Below are positions 1 to 12,737 of a stretch of 64,000 nucleotides of DNA, in pieces. The number at the start of each line of letters is the position of its first letter. The first letter of the stretch is position 1. The stretch is from contig BSDZ01000080.1 in the NCBI GenBank assembly GCA_030268105.1, positions 1,736,001-1,800,000 of the forward strand. The letters are read 5' to 3'. Made by a program: the position numbers and the translations under genes. The DNA is from Volvox africanus. Its lineage: Eukaryota; Chlorophyta; Chlorophyceae; Chlamydomonadales; Volvocaceae. The notes beneath the pieces were generated by a model, which searched no databases, had not been told where the DNA came from, and worked only from the letters and a program-made list of their open reading frames with translations.

Positions 1-1081
1 ATCGGCTCATACAGGGCTTATTGTTCCCTATCCACTACTTGGGAACAGTCTTAAGTGAGATTATATACTTGCGCAATTCGCTTGGTTGAGACTGAATGAT
101 AAACACCTTCGGTTTACTGATGGACAATAGACCCAACAGACCAGAAATAGATATTAAAAACGTCCGAAATCGCCGATGGTGATATTGATGATTATCAGGA
201 CCGTCCAGCTTTGCACCCTCAGGAGGGGGTAGCTTGGTTTCGGATCATCGACCGTGTAAGGTTCCGTGTAATGTTTTTTTGTGTAAATAGGGGTGAATCC
301 AGTTGGATGTGCCAGTACTGAAACCCACAAAGCGCAGACCGGCCTTAGTATTCTTGCCTGGTCAAGTTACCCAGAGTCAAAGGTTGCGACTGGGGGAATA
401 TTTGAGGGGGAATTGCGCACATGTCTTGGAACCCTTACTGCCTTGGGGCGTCCTGAAAGAAAATTTCGGCCTGACTGGGACCTGCTTGAGATTTGAAGTC
501 TCGACATGTGAAGCAACTTGAACTTCATTTGGATGTTCCATACCATTGAGCATGTTGCTGGACCTGCCGAAACCGCCGGCAGAACATGGCTGAAAGCCAT
601 GTGACCCTCCTTGCCCTTCCCTGATAAACCCCACACCGTACTACTCTCAAAACACCCATACGCAGCCAGCAGCCTTATGGGAAGCCGGAATTAGGTTAAT
701 AGGGAAAAGGACGTCGTTGTAGGAATGGTCGGGGACGAAAGGAGGTGGATGCGGGCGTCAGGAACCGACAGGTGGTCACCCAAATGGGACGCAGGAAGGC
801 ACAGGCGGATCATGTATTTCTATAATAAAGCAAGACATCTTCAAAGTTTTTACAAATGTAAGAGTGTTGGTGCTGGTCCATGCATTCATCGGAGACAATC
901 ACCTTCCCGCGTCGTGCGGCGACTGTTCGATTTAGGCCCATACATAATGCAGCTTCTTTCCCATCTTTCTATACATTCTAACTTTTATAAAAATACCTCA
1001 TCATCTTAAGCTTTAGCGTCAGTCCTTCAGCTTGCCCTAACATCGCAGATCGGCATATCTTGACGTGCAATCTGCGAAAGG
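1..1081. other. Intergenic / profilin upstream region
   Basis: No convincing gene is seen here. Short open frames occur on both strands between about 290 and 1010, but they overlap one another, lack splice-site support and show no recognisable protein family. The last part must hold the profilin 5' leader and promoter. No clear TATA element was identified. Confidence 0.5.
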
Positions 1082-1471
1082 ATGAGCTGGGAGGAGTACA
1101 TTTCGAAGAATCTCATGGCGCCTCTGAATTCAGAAGGGGTCACGCTGACCAGTGCTGCCATTTTGGGGCTCGACGGGAGCATCTGGGCGCACAGTGCTTC
1201 GTTCCCAGAGTTCAAAGGAGATGAGTGGCACAAGGCATTTGCAGCCTTAAATGATACAAGTACGGCTGTCTATATTCAAGGCGATAAGTACATTAAGACG
1301 ACGGCCGACGGTACCAGGCTTCATGCCCGCAAGGACAAGCTTGGGTTCATCATCCGCAAGACGAACATGGCTGTCATCATGGGCTTCTACACGGAGCCAG
1401 ACGTGGACGCGCGGGTGTGCAGCAAGGTTATTGAGTCCCTTGGCGACTACCTAGAGAACCAGGGCTACTGA
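1082..1471 (+). CDS. Profilin
   Basis: This encodes a 129-residue profilin, a small cytosolic protein that binds monomeric actin, promotes nucleotide exchange and delivers actin to formins through poly-proline binding. The sequence starts MSWEEYISKNLM, the usual N-terminal helix with the conserved tryptophan. It continues through the beta-sheet core (ILGLDGSIWAHS, then KLGFIIRKTNMAVIMGFY) and ends in the C-terminal helix GDYLENQGY. Length and domain order match plant and algal profilins. The ATG is the first in frame and is preceded by purines. The gene is intronless in this model, unlike its intron-rich neighbours. A TGTAA polyadenylation signal lies about 440 bp after the stop. The family assignment is firm; lack of introns is what the sequence shows, and no cDNA was available. 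Confidence 0.95.
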   Translation: MSWEEYISKNLMAPLNSEGVTLTSAAILGLDGSIWAHSASFPEFKGDEWHKAFAALNDTSTAVYIQGDKYIKTTADGTRLHARKDKLGFIIRKTNMAVIMGFYTEPDVDARVCSKVIESLGDYLENQGY

Positions 1472-1912
1472 GCAACTCGGGCACTGTTGGGCCTCGCCTG
1501 CCTTCGGCTTGGGGTGCAGGTGTTCGTGCAATTTTTACATGGTATGCATTCCTCGCAGACTGTTGGTTGCAGGAAGTTTCTTGCCCCGCAAAGGTGCGAG
1601 CCAACGCTCTTTCGGGGGTTGGGGTGCATAGGTCTGACGAGTGGGAGAGAAATTGAGCAGATCCTGCAACCTTAGTAATTTGGAGTGATTGGCTGCTGCA
1701 CGAGGGAGTGGGGTCGTAGGATGGCATTGCGTTCGTAGGATTAGCGAAAAGTGTTCCTGAGGCAGGAAGTATCCATGCACCGTTCTGAGCTATGACTGCT
1801 TCAAGTCCAACTCTGCTGGGTTTAGGTACCTTACGTGTTTACGGGCAGACAATGCAGACCCACGGGACTTGCTGGTTGGCCAAGCAACCCTGATGTATAG
1901 CGTATCTCAACG

Positions 1913-1917
1913 TGTAA
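1913..1917 (+). terminator. TGTAA polyadenylation signal (profilin)
   Basis: TGTAA is the usual polyadenylation signal of volvocine green algae. This copy lies about 440 bp after the profilin stop codon and before the next gene. Confidence 0.55.
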
Positions 1918-2237
1918 ATTGTGGCCCTAGTTATATCCGTGCGCCAACGTCTTGCATCGTATCTTAATCCCAGCTGCGCCAACAGGCTACGGGCATGAAA
2001 GAAGTGCTAGGTGAAGTTATGATGAGTTCTTTGGTGTTAAAGTTTTACAAATGTACGTGAAGCTCCAGGAATTGCTGCAGAGCTCTGGGTGGGAGCGAGG
2101 GAACCTCAATGTCGTACATTCGAAGGCTATTCGTTCTTTCGAACTCACACAGTTTTAGGCAATATTATATACTCCTCTATTGTTTTCTTGCAGCGCAATC
2201 AGCAAATCTTAAATTGGTAATTTTGGATACCTCGCAA

Positions 2238-5200
2238 ATGCCGCCAGCAACGGGACACGACACCAATTATTTAAGGGAAACTGTAGGCGAAGCTCTTGCA
2301 CGTGGTTGTGCTGCAGCTATCAATGCACAACCAAATGACCCGGTAGAATATTTGGGTCTATGGTTGCTGAAGTGAGCATGCGAAAGCCGACGTGGTTATT
2401 GCCAAGAGGTGCAGCGTTCGCAATACTTTTGCTATATGTGCATTGCAGATATGTAAAGAATGCCGAGGTGGAAGGCAACTTCTACAAGGAGCGGCAGCAA
2501 GAGTTGCAGCAGAAGAAGGACCGCTTGGTGAGGCCGTGGGCCCAGCTGGAATTGGCCATGTGTTGTAATTGATGAAGGCTTTGGGCTTCGGACTCATTTG
2601 TCATTTTGAAAAGTTCGGGACCGCGGCCCGACAACGGCAGGGCACCGTTTCCGTGAAAGCTCTTGGATTACATTCCTGTACATGACAGCATATGTTGTGA
2701 TGTTGTCCATGTACTTATCGAGGTCTTTCGCACAGACCGTGGTTTAACGCTCCTACTGTACGACGCTGTCCTGTCGTGCTGTATGCCATGAGAGCTTCAG
2801 CGTCGCACCAGCCTGGCACTCCTGCTCGCACCACATGATTAATTAATTCCTGCATCTGTCGATGCGGCCGTAAACAAACAGCGCGCACAACTTTGCGCAT
2901 ATCTGCAGGCTTTTGCCACACATACGTGGTATCACCCGTTCACCATCCCTTCCCCCATCGCCATCGAACTGTACAGATCAAGGAAGCTCAGGCGGAGCAG
3001 GCTCTCAAGGTCACCGCTACCACACGCAAGGAAGCGGCAGAGCAGTTGGCCGCGCTGGTGGCAGCCCCGCGCGACCTGCTGCAGGCCGCCGTGCACCTGA
3101 TCAAGCAGCATACAACAGCGGGCGCTGTCTACGCAGCTGTTGTCACAGACCCAGAGGAGCCTGATTGGACACCCCCGGACGACGACGAAGCAGCGGCAGT
3201 GGAGTCGGAGGATGAAGGCGCGGGTGCCGCGGCAGCGGAGGGTGAGGGTGAGGAGGAGGCGCAACCGGAGGCCGAAGAGCCGCCGGAGGGTGAGGGCGGC
3301 GAGGAAGGCGAGGAGGGCGAGGCGCCCAAGCCTAAGATCCCCAGGCCGGTGGACTACAGCAAAAAGTACTTCGCCTACGTGGCAGCCTCAGCGGGTCAGG
3401 AGCACGTGCTGGACGCTGATATTTACCGGCCAGTGCCGGTCGAGTCGGAGGAGTCGGAGGAGGCCAAACCCGAACCTATGCCGTACACGTTCCGGATTCT
3501 GGACGAGAAACTGCCCATGGTGTACGTTGCCAATGTGGCGAATGAGGAACGGATTAAGTTTTTCCGCAAGTTTCCCAAAATCGGTTCGTACCAGGCCTGC
3601 GGCATCACGCTGGCACCGAGTGCGGAATTCAAGGCCATCGTAGCCGCAGATACCTTGTTTCCGGAGGGTAGCGGCCAGCCGCTGTCGCCGGAGGATCGGG
3701 ACTTCGTCTGGGAGGTATCCCAGTCATTGTCTAAGGCACTAGGCAGCGTGGCGAAGGCGGCGGCAGGGGCGCTGGTGGGCTCCTCTGCGGCCGAGGTGCT
3801 GGAGGCCCTCAAGGGCAAGCTGACGGAGCTGCGCGCGCAGGCCGTGGCGGAGGCTCATGCAGCAGGTGAGAATCGAGGGGGACACAGAAACGGAACGCAG
3901 ATTTAGAGGTAAAAGGGGACGGCCCTGGGGCTGGCCCCGGCTCTGGCTCTGGTCCCTGGCAGGGCGGCCGCTCGAGATGAAGCAACCGAGAGGAGGCGGT
4001 GTCTACCTTTTCAAAACATTAAAACGGGGGAAGGGCTACCCGTAGAACGCAGCAGCCCATGGTACGGGACGATGTGATGCATTAACAACAAACCCTCCCC
4101 GCTTCTCACTGTATGCCCAGTTTGAGAATTGAAATTTGTTTGTGTTGTGAGTGGGAGAGATGTGAGTGGGAGAGATGTGAATGGGAGAGAAGGGGGAGGG
4201 TGGGGAAAAAGGTGTTTCGGCTGGCCCAGGGAAAAGCAGCACGGAGGCGGTGAGGAAAGCAGAAGCAGGGGCGGCAGTGGCAGTTGCGAATGCAGGCGAG
4301 GGCGTGGACTAGGACGCAATGACCTCTCAGATATTGGAATAAAGTAGGCCGGTTGGCAACCTGATGAGTAAATGTTGGGAACGTGGGGCGTGAAGCCGCG
4401 TCTGGGTATGGCTGTGGGCGTGGCTAAGGTGTGGGAAAGGTGTGGGAACGCCCGGTGGAGAGTTCGGAGAGGGCAGAGAACGGCAATTTTGCATCCCTCT
4501 GACAAAGCTATTTCTCCCTCTCGGGTCGGCTCCTGACTTGAATCCCTGTCGGCCCCAAATCCGCGCCGTCGCTTCTTTCCCCGCTCCCTGCAGCACCGCC
4601 AACCAAGGAGGGCGAAGAAGAAGAGGAGGAGGCGCCTGCAGAGGAGGCGCCCCCGCCACCGGAGGAGGAGGAGGAGGAGGAGGAGGAGGAAGCGGAGGGC
4701 GAGGAGGGGGCGGAGGGTGAGGAAGCCGAGGAGGGTGAGGAAGCCGAGGAGCCCAAACCCAAGAAGAAGAAGAAGAAGGTGTTCGACCCCATTCCCGGGT
4801 TGCTTGCCGCGATTGAGAAACTCACGGCGGCGGAGGACGCCGCTAAGACTGCCGAGGCGCATGCAAGGGCAGCAGTGGAGCTGGAGCAACAGGCGCTCTC
4901 GGCCGTTGTGCAGGTGGGGCTTACGTCTAGCTCTACTGGGGACTTTGTGTCCCCTCGGGTTATTGCCATCCAAACCACAGCTGCGATGCCACGAATCCAG
5001 CTGGGACTTCCCGGTCCTCACCTAAACGAGTTTATACCTCGCTCTGGTCGTTCCGCGTGTCTGTATTTGGATTGCCCGCGGTCTCTTCTTCTGTTCCTCA
5101 ATCCAAAACTCCCGATGTGTAGACAAAAATTGTATGTCCTTCCTGGGTGGGGGAAAGGCAAGGGACAGATTTGGCAGCTAGAAGGGCAAAGATGTGTTCC

Positions 5201-6737
5201 CGGACGTCCATGTAATTCAGGCCCCATGTGGAGCTTTTGGCATCACCCCTCCATCCCATCATCCCTTGCGGACGCTTTCGCCTACATCCGGCTCCAAACC
5301 TACAACCTCCATTTCTCTCACTACCCCCATTTTCACACACAGATATACACACGCGTACCACTACACAACCCGCGCAGGCTGCCACCGAGACCTCCGAGGC
5401 AACTCTTTCCTCCCTGCAGCACATGCTGACTGTGCCTCAAGCCACCTTCCATGTACTCAAGGCGCTCCTGCACCTGCTGGGCCGCGACACCGCCACCTTC
5501 TCCACCTGGAAGCGCGCTTACGCGCACTTCTCGCCCCTTCTGTTCGAGGACATGGCGGCCTATGATGCGACGCAGGAGCGTGATATGACGGTATGGAGCC
5601 GCGTGCGGTCTTGCTACAAGGCCGTGGCCAGCCCCAAGAAGCTGGAGACGGAGATGCCAAATACTTTTTTCGGAGCGCTGGTGTTGCTGTACATAAAGCA
5701 GGTGCGTGTGGTACCTAGTATGGCAGAGAAGGGAAGAATACAGACATGGGGCGAGGGAATGAAGGGGAATAAAGGGGAAGAAAGGGGAAGAAAGGGGAAG
5801 AAAGGGGAAGCAGCAGCGACAGCAGCAGGGTATGGGGACGGGGAAAGGGCACGAGGAAAAGTCAGAGTCATATTTCTGGCGAACCTTTGATTTCACAAAC
5901 CCGTTGGACTAAAACTCCGCACACGAACTATCTCATAATCATTGTGTGACTCCCCGAGTAAAAACCTCCAACATCGCTCTGCCGCGGCCCGCCAGGTTTA
6001 ATTTCCACTTTGAACCCTAAACCACGCATTGTGATGTTGACTTTGACCGTTCCCGCGGTTCCATAAAACACAACGATGTGGCTCTCAGTTGATGAAATCT
6101 GGACTCTCTGCTCACACTGCCGCACGCTCTGCCGCAGGTTCGGCGAGTTGCTCGCAAGGCGGTGCTACACAGGGCGATGGCGACCAAGCTGGAGAAGGCC
6201 ACTGCCGACCTGGAGGCCAAGAAGGCAGCCCTGGCGGAGGCGGAGAGGATCAAGGCGAGTGTTGGGGTTGGCGACACGGGACAGTGTTGTGAGGTTCTCC
6301 GGATGAGAAGGGTGGCTGGTGAATCCTATGTGGTTATAAACCTTATGGGGCTGAAAAGGGTAAAATAGATGCATGGCCGTGGTGGTCTGGATGCGTGTTA
6401 TCGGGAATTTGGGGATAAGGTGAGGGAAGTGGGCAAATGCCCCCTTGCTGATGGGCACCGTTCTGAAATATTTCCATTGCAGGCGGAGGCCGAAGCTGAG
6501 GCGGCGCGGCAAGCCGAAGAGGCGGCGCGATTGGCGGAGGAGGAGGCTGCGGCACGGGCAGCAGCCGCGGCGGAAGCGGCGGCTGCCGCGGCGGCGGCGG
6601 CAGAAGCCGAGGCAGCGGCAGCGGCAGCAGCAGCGGCTGAGGGCGAGGGCGAGGGCGCAGTGGCCGAGGGCGAGGGCGAGGGCGAGGCTCAGGGAGAGGG
6701 GGGAGAGGGCCAGGGTGAGGAGGGCGGCGAGGCATAA
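2238..6737 (+). CDS. RSP2: Radial spoke protein 2 (DPY-30 motif protein)
   Basis: Seven exons join in frame: 2238-2371, 2449-2527, 2977-3865, 4594-4913, 5378-5701, 6138-6254, 6483-6737, giving about 705 residues. The N-terminus carries a DPY-30 helix pair (around residues 10-50: YLRETVGEALARGCAAAIN, then DPVEYLGLWLLKYVKN), which docks on the dimeric RSP3 scaffold. Exon 3 encodes a region containing AGAVYAAVV and VYVANVANEERIKFFRK, consistent with the GAF-like domain reported for Chlamydomonas RSP2, interrupted by an acidic Glu/Ala stretch. Exons 4-5 hold further acidic runs, a KPKKKKKK patch and helices. The C-terminus is an Ala/Glu-rich coiled coil ending in a Gly/Glu tail. Chlamydomonas RSP2 is slightly longer (738 aa, from memory). 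It is a spoke-neck protein, bound by calmodulin and needed for flagellar beating. The identification rests on the DPY-30 plus GAF-like order and the acidic tail. Confidence 0.85.
6255..6482 (+). other. RSP2: Probable GC-AG intron in RSP2
   Basis: The exon ends ATCAAG and is followed by GCGAGT, with acceptor TTGCAG before 6483. Both sides are phase 0. A GT donor six bases downstream (GTTGGG at 6261) would also keep frame and add two residues, but it matches the donor consensus less well. Confidence 0.5.
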
Positions 6738-7134
6738 GTCAATTAGTGGCTGAAGGGGAGGGACGGCACCCATGCGAGGATTGCTGAAGAAAGCGGGGAG
6801 GGCAGTTGCGGTCTGCGCTTAAGGATTCCAATCTGGGACCTCATCTGCCCTCACCAAGCGTAATAACTCATATTGGGACGCATTTCTGTCCGGAGGAAAC
6901 AATGAGCCTCGTGTCAAGGCATAAGTGCAGACTAATCGGCCGTATGTGGCCTTGAGTCTGGCAAAGAACTTCATGCAGGGAAGCGGATGGGTAAGCAGAA
7001 CCGAAGTGGGGAGAGACTGGAACAAACTGGAGCAGGACAGGACAGGACAGGACATGGCTGGGCAAGTTGGAGCATGCACGGTGGTGGTGTTGCGTCTCCT
7101 TGGGAGTAATGTATGTGCCACTGCCTTGGTGCGT

Positions 7135-7139
7135 TGTAA
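7135..7139 (+). terminator. TGTAA polyadenylation signal (RSP2)
   Basis: TGTAA about 400 bp after the RSP2 stop, on the same strand, with no gene in between. Confidence 0.5.
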
Positions 7140-9480
7140 ACGTAATTGCATATTAAGATATATTACGAAGGAGCTCTGGAGCTCAGGTAGTCCGGAGCCC
7201 CCGTATAGCTGCACTGTGTCCCGTGGTCAAGTCGGATGTGTGCATCCGGTGTGTCCTGTCTCTGTGTGAGGTGGTGGGTGGGTGTTGGAGGATTTTTGAC
7301 CTAGCTAATTGACCCGCATGCCTTGATAGCGGCTCCAGGGAAGCAGGACAGCGACCGGAAGCCAGCAATGAACAGGCGTAGGAACGCACATTATTAGTTA
7401 TTAGTTAGTTCCCGTGACTCATCACACTCATCACACGAACAACATAATTAGGATAAGCACAGACCTGTCGCAGGGCGGTGCGGCAGCCGTGGCAGACTGG
7501 ACACGGGTGGTCACTTGGATGAAGGGCGCGCGCGGCGGGTGATGATAGATAGGCGGAGATGAGGGGCGCGCTCGCGCGAAGACGAGCTAATGAAACGTTA
7601 CGCCATGATGTGAGCATGTATGTAACGTTTGGTGGAGCGAGGCTTTCCTACTGATATAGGGAAAAACGCAAACCCGACTTTCCCTCAGGTATGGATTGTG
7701 CGTAGTTTCAAGTCTCAAGGCGGCCTCATGCAATCACTGAAATAGCCCTCCCTAGCCAGGCAGGGCACGGACAAGACGACTGCTCCAAAACAACAGTTCG
7801 CGTTACTGGTACTGAGAATGAAATCATATGGAATGAAGACATAACGTCTACGTGCCTTCAGCGTGTTTCTTAGCGGGAACCGGGTGTTTTTAGATCTGCG
7901 GGGGCCCCAGTGAGAGTATGAACAGCAGAGACAAGACTCTTAGTCTTGTCCTTGTCCGCCCTCACTGGCAGGGCTCATCAGTGGTTTAATGCTCCGCCCG
8001 GCGGGATGTGCGAGCCCATGTCCCTAAGGGAGCCCATGTAGTGCGGGCTGGCTTGGAAACCCACCTTAAGGCCAGTAGGGGTCCATTCGGGTCTGGCACA
8101 TGGATAGGGCCGCCGAGAGCAAGAGAATCTGCAAAATTAAACAACCCAGTATTAAACAACCCAATGAGGCGCCGCCAGTGGGACAAAGTAAATAACTAGA
8201 TGGATAGCAAGAAATGATTGACGAGCCGATTTCGTTGCACATCTATCTGCTGCTCATTCCACGATCCCACGATTCCACCTAGCTACCTACTTAGTATCCC
8301 TGCCTAGCACCCCTACCTACCAGACATGCAAGGGACTCAACGCCTTCATAGGGATGTCAACTCAATCATCATTACACGACTACCAATCCGCCCCGAGATA
8401 TAGGAAAGCAGTGATGTAATCCTTCGCGAACAAAGTACCCCGTCGGTGCCAGCCGCCAGAAGTCACAGTCTCCAGTTTGTAGCATTTCCATAAGAGGCGA
8501 CAACCAGACTGCCAAGCTCCTTCCTGGCATCTAGATAATAAGTCAGACCCTTCCTTGCCTAAATTCCATGGGCCATTAGCTAGCCTGCTGCAGCCCATCG
8601 TAACCGCCGACATTATGTCCGATCTGACATCCGGGCCAAAACTATTACACGCCAAGCTTCACTGCGTACCGCACGCTCTGCTGCCACTCCCATCGCAGCT
8701 GTTGCCTGCCGTGCCTCCTGCATCTCCGCGTTCACTCGGCTCTGGAACTGGTTGGGCATCCAGTGCTCCTCGGTGTTGTTCGCCAACCGAGGGCGCCGCC
8801 AAGTCCAGCCAAGGCAGTGGCTTGGCGCCCAGTGACTTGGCAACAGATAGCAACAGTGCATCCAGCCTAACGAGCACCCGCCCAAAGCTGTGAACCAAGG
8901 AAAGGGCAGGGCGGATAGTTAGGTCTATCGGGGGTTCTGCCGGGGCACGACCGAGAAAGAAACGTAACACCTGGTGAAGCCTGATGGCATTTCCTGGGCC
9001 TGGCATGGCACGAGATACGTGCTGGCTAGGTAGACATATCCTCTGCAATATCTGACCCATAAGTTGTTGCAGCTATATGATGGATGCAGAACTTGAACAA
9101 CTGCAAACCACCAAAGCAGGCAGCTACCTTTTTCCTTTCCCATTCCTGTTTGCAAGCCCCATTATTTCCCCTCCTCCCTCCATGCATGCATGCTCCGCAA
9201 ATTTACTGCAGTTTACTGGGAACGTAGGTATGTAGGTAATATCCAAAGATGACAGGTTGGAATCCAATATGCATTCTGCCTGGTTGGCCACATTGTCGCT
9301 CACGCGGCCTTTCACATCTAAATGGTGATGAATACAACGATATGGAGCAGTTATGGAGTCAGGCAGTATATGAGAATTTGCAGGAGTTTTCAAGTACACA
9401 ACTTAATTGTGAGATTGCCGGTCCCGCATACACCGTTTGATATTGCATTGAATATTAGGGTACTGAGGCTCCGCCAGTGG
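7140..9480. other. Gene-poor spacer
   Basis: No gene is recognised. An open minus-strand frame at 8659-9060 (133 codons) has some coding character but no family match and no clear splice context. A perfect 9-bp inverted repeat (GACAAGACT, 3-nt loop, AGTCTTGTC) sits at 7930-7950. Confidence 0.5.
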
Positions 9481-9491
9481 AAGAAACATAT

Positions 9492-9669
9492 TATATAATA
9501 TAATATTATATTATATAATATTATATAATATTATATAATATTATGTAATATTATATTATATTATATTATATTATATTATATTATATTATATTATATTATA
9601 TTATATTATATTATATTATATTATATTATATTATATTATATTATATTATATTATATTATATTATATTAT
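9492..9669. repeat. AT-rich pentanucleotide array (ATATT)n
   Basis: A run of TATAATATTAT-like sequence passes into regular TTATA repeats. It directly abuts the (AACAT)n array on its right. Confidence 0.95.
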
Positions 9670-9812
9670 AACATAACATAACATAACATAACATAACATA
9701 ACATAACATAACATAACATAACATAACATAACATAACATAACATAACATAACATAACATAACATAACATAACATAACATAACATAACATAACATAACATA
9801 ACATAACATAAC
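9670..9812. repeat. (AACAT)n microsatellite, array 1
   Basis: About 28 uninterrupted pentamer units. It is joined on the right, without spacer, to a LINE fragment. The long open frame on the opposite strand (MLCYV repeats) is an artefact of the pentamer. Confidence 0.97.
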
Positions 9813-11998
9813 ATGAAGATGTCACCACTAGAAGATGTCAGCAACCCACCTTTAACCCCTGGAGACTGGTGCTGGGCGGCTGCTCTCTGGGGAAATCCTT
9901 TGCTGCCCAACAATTCGGACAATGGGGGAAGCATCAATGGTAACAACCACCGCCCAGGCCTGGAAACCCGTCACCCACTGATGGCTTCATGCAGAAAACT
10001 GCTCACAGTTGGGGACCTGGTAAGGGTGTACGACATGCTGGAGCATGACCAAATGCCCCTCCCTCAGTACATGACCTGGCTAGACTGGACCCAACAGTTT
10101 CTAGACCCCTCAGCTAGCCCCACCCAACTGCGAGACAAGGAGTCTACCCGTATGGCTCTCTCGGCTCTATGCAACGATATCAGCCCGGCATGGATAGCAG
10201 CAGCACGGGAGGTAGTCAACCGCTTACAACCCCAACAGCCGGACAGGGTAGAGGACAGAATGCAGCAGCAGATGCCAGCACCACCAGACCGCACCACAGT
10301 CATGGCCATGATCGTCTGGCGTTTGGGATGGAGATTGCCAGGGGACTCAGGTATAGTGCCTCTCTACAACCTCACGGTAAGCCAAGCTACTCAGCTGCAA
10401 GGGGTTTCAACAGCGGAGGAGCGATTGGAGCTCTTGTCAGCTTTTGTGCAGGAGGCGCAAGGGATGCCAACAGACGGACCAACTCCTCCCTGTCCTGTCA
10501 CTGACCTCCAGCGCTTTCAGGCAACCCTAGACAGGCTGTGGACAGCAGTTCGGTGGGAAAATAAAAACAAAGAGACGCTGTGGCGTTTGGTGGTCGATGG
10601 GATACCCATGCCTGGCAACACACATCTTTCCAGGGTGCCCATCAAACCATGTGGGTGTGGCAGCTATGGAGCTGATACTGATCAACCTTGCTCCCCACGC
10701 CTGCACCACTTCTGGGAGTGCCCTATAGCCAAGGCGGTGCGAGAACAGATCGACAGACATTTGCCATTGCCGACATCAGCCACCATTGAAGGGGGCATGA
10801 CCAGGCAACAGCTATGGCTTGTCCAAGCACCTCCCGGTTGCGAGCAGGCCCCATGGGATGTGATAGCTTTGGCAGCCTTATCTTCTATGGAATATGGCAG
10901 GCACTATCTCCGGGCGGCAACCAGGGAACACAGGCCACAGGGGCCTTCTACCCACGGACGGCAGCAGCAACAACAGACCCACACAGCAGAGCAGGGACCC
11001 CGTCAACGGGCTATTACTGACTTCTTCAACCGTTCAGGAGGGTTCCCTCAAGAGGAAGAGGAAGATGCCAACACCCATCCAATCATCTCTATGACACAGC
11101 CAGCAATGGACACTCCAACACAAACAGCAGCCTCACCCCTGGACCGTGCACGGGCCCGTACAGTTGCAGACTTTTGGGCACGCTTGCATTCTTTTGCAGC
11201 GTTGGGAATACCTCACTATGGCTGGGATCAAGTGGGACCACAACATCCCATCCTAGCCATAGTTGGCACGCAAATGCGGTGTGCAGTTCCGGTTGACATC
11301 ACCGACCATGGAGCAGCAAGAACAGAGCAGGGGCTTTAGGGCAGGAGTTTTGAGGAGGAGGTTCTGTGGGAGGAAAGGGGGAGAGTGAGGGAGGTAGAGA
11401 CAAGGAGAGGGCGGTCTAGTTCTCGAGGAGGGGAAGGGAGAGGGTGGAGGGTTTCGTGGCTAGAGGTTCCTGTGTCCAGGCTTCGGGTCCTTAGGGTTTT
11501 AGGGGGGGTCAGCGAGAGAGGTCTTTCCTTTTGGTGCAGTTCAGGTGTCTGCGGGGCCAGCTTTGGGTGGGGCCGGAAGGCTTTCTAGGGGGGCGCCAGT
11601 TTGGCTTGTCATCCCCCCCTCCGCCTCTTGTTGGGTTCTTCCGGCTTGGCTGTGTAAGGGTGTGCTTTCCTGCTGGTGTTTCTCCTCTGAGGGGATCTGT
11701 GTGTGTCTGTCAGGCTCTTGCCAGGTCAGTTTCGGGTTAGAGGAGAGGTTTCCCCGTCCTTTGAACAGCTAGGTGTCCCCCGTTTTCTGTTGGGCCTTTC
11801 TGTGGTTTCTTGGTGGCCCTGAGTGCTCTGTGAGTGGCCAGGCGAGAGCCTGTGAGGGCTCGCTGGCCCTAGTGAGAGGGGTAGCACGTGGCAGGACAGA
11901 CAGACAAAGCCACGTGTTCCTCCCCTGCGCTGTGGCTCGGTCCGGTCAGGACCCCCGGTGCTCGTCTTTGAAGGGCGAGTCGCCCACAGTGTAACACC
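9813..11998 (+). mobile_element. 5'-truncated L1-like LINE copy (3' part of ORF2 plus 3' UTR)
   Basis: Collinear with 18781-20955 of the intact element downstream, with only scattered substitutions. The ORF2 portion (open to 11339) includes the C-terminal zinc-knuckle-like motif CGCGSY..CSPRLHHFWECP. It lacks the endonuclease and reverse transcriptase. The copy runs to the same 3' end, GTGTAACACCCA, and is then followed by another AACAT array. At the 5' junction GAAGATGTCA is present twice around ACCACTA, a short local duplication. Dead copy. Confidence 0.93.
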
Positions 11999-12001
11999 CA
12001 T

Positions 12002-12040
12002 ACATAACATAACATAACATAACATAACATAACATAACAT
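12002..12040. repeat. (AACAT)n microsatellite, array 2
   Basis: Seven to eight pentamers join the 3' end of the first LINE fragment to the 5' end of the second. Confidence 0.95.
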
Positions 12041-12617
12041 GGAAGCAGGGGTAAGACAGGGTTGCCCCCTAGCACCCCTGCTGTATCTCTTTGTTGCCCA
12101 GGCCTTGTTCAGCTGGCTAAAGAGCCAAGAGATAGGCCTCCGCCTATTGCCTTCAGATGATGACAGGGTCACAGCCTGTCAGTTTGCTGACGATGCAGAA
12201 GTGGCCCTTGAAGGAGAGGAATCCGTGCCAGCCTTCCTTGAAGTCATGGATACGTTTGCCCGGGCATCAGGTCAACGCCTGAACCTGGATAAGATGGAAC
12301 TCCTACCCATAGGGGCTGTGGACGACCACCGTCAGGGAAGCACAATAAATGGCCTGAAGGTGGTCACCACTGCGACAGCCCTTAACTTGCCAATGGACAA
12401 CCAAGTGCAGCCGTCCCAACCAGACTGGCCTGAGATGCTAGCACTGGCCTACACGAGGATGCAACGCCTAGCCCATTATCCGCTCTCTGCCTTTGGTCGG
12501 GCTGCAGCAGTCTCAAGCTATTGCCTGCAAACAGTCACTTGGCATATGGAGCATGGTGGACCACCTCCAGATACCACTCTGACCTACATTGAACGCTTAG
12601 CTGCTCGCCTTGTAGAT
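12039..12617 (+). mobile_element. Internal LINE fragment (reverse transcriptase fingers/palm to thumb)
   Basis: Matches 17778-18354 of the intact LINE almost base for base. It begins inside the conserved RT block GVRQGCPLAP and includes the catalytic FADD box (QFADDAEVAL). It ends abruptly at CTTGTAGAT, where the pentamer array starts. Both ends are cut and it cannot be functional. In the intact element this segment lies 5' of the fragment at 9813-11998, so the order here is reversed. Confidence 0.93.
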
Positions 12618-12720
12618 TATAACATAACATAACATAACATAACATAACATAACATAACATAACATAACATAACATAACATAACATAACATAACATAACAT
12701 AACATAACATAACATAACAT
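12618..12720. repeat. (AACAT)n microsatellite, array 3
   Basis: About 20 pentamers directly abut the internal LINE fragment. Confidence 0.96.
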
Positions 12721-12737
12721 TCTAATAACATAACGTT

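Noticed and set aside
725..1009. 94-codon plus-strand frame before profilin
   Set aside because: No family, no splice support, and composition unlike the other coding exons.
4011..5021. 336-codon minus-strand frame opposite RSP2
   Set aside because: Lies opposite an intron and the acidic Glu-rich exon of RSP2; composition (Leu/Arg runs) is the expected shadow.
9656..9946. Minus-strand frame with MLCYV repeats (also 11869-12172 and 12535-12720)
   Set aside because: Produced by translating the AACAT pentamer; a repeat of five bases with no stop in any frame gives long artificial ORFs.
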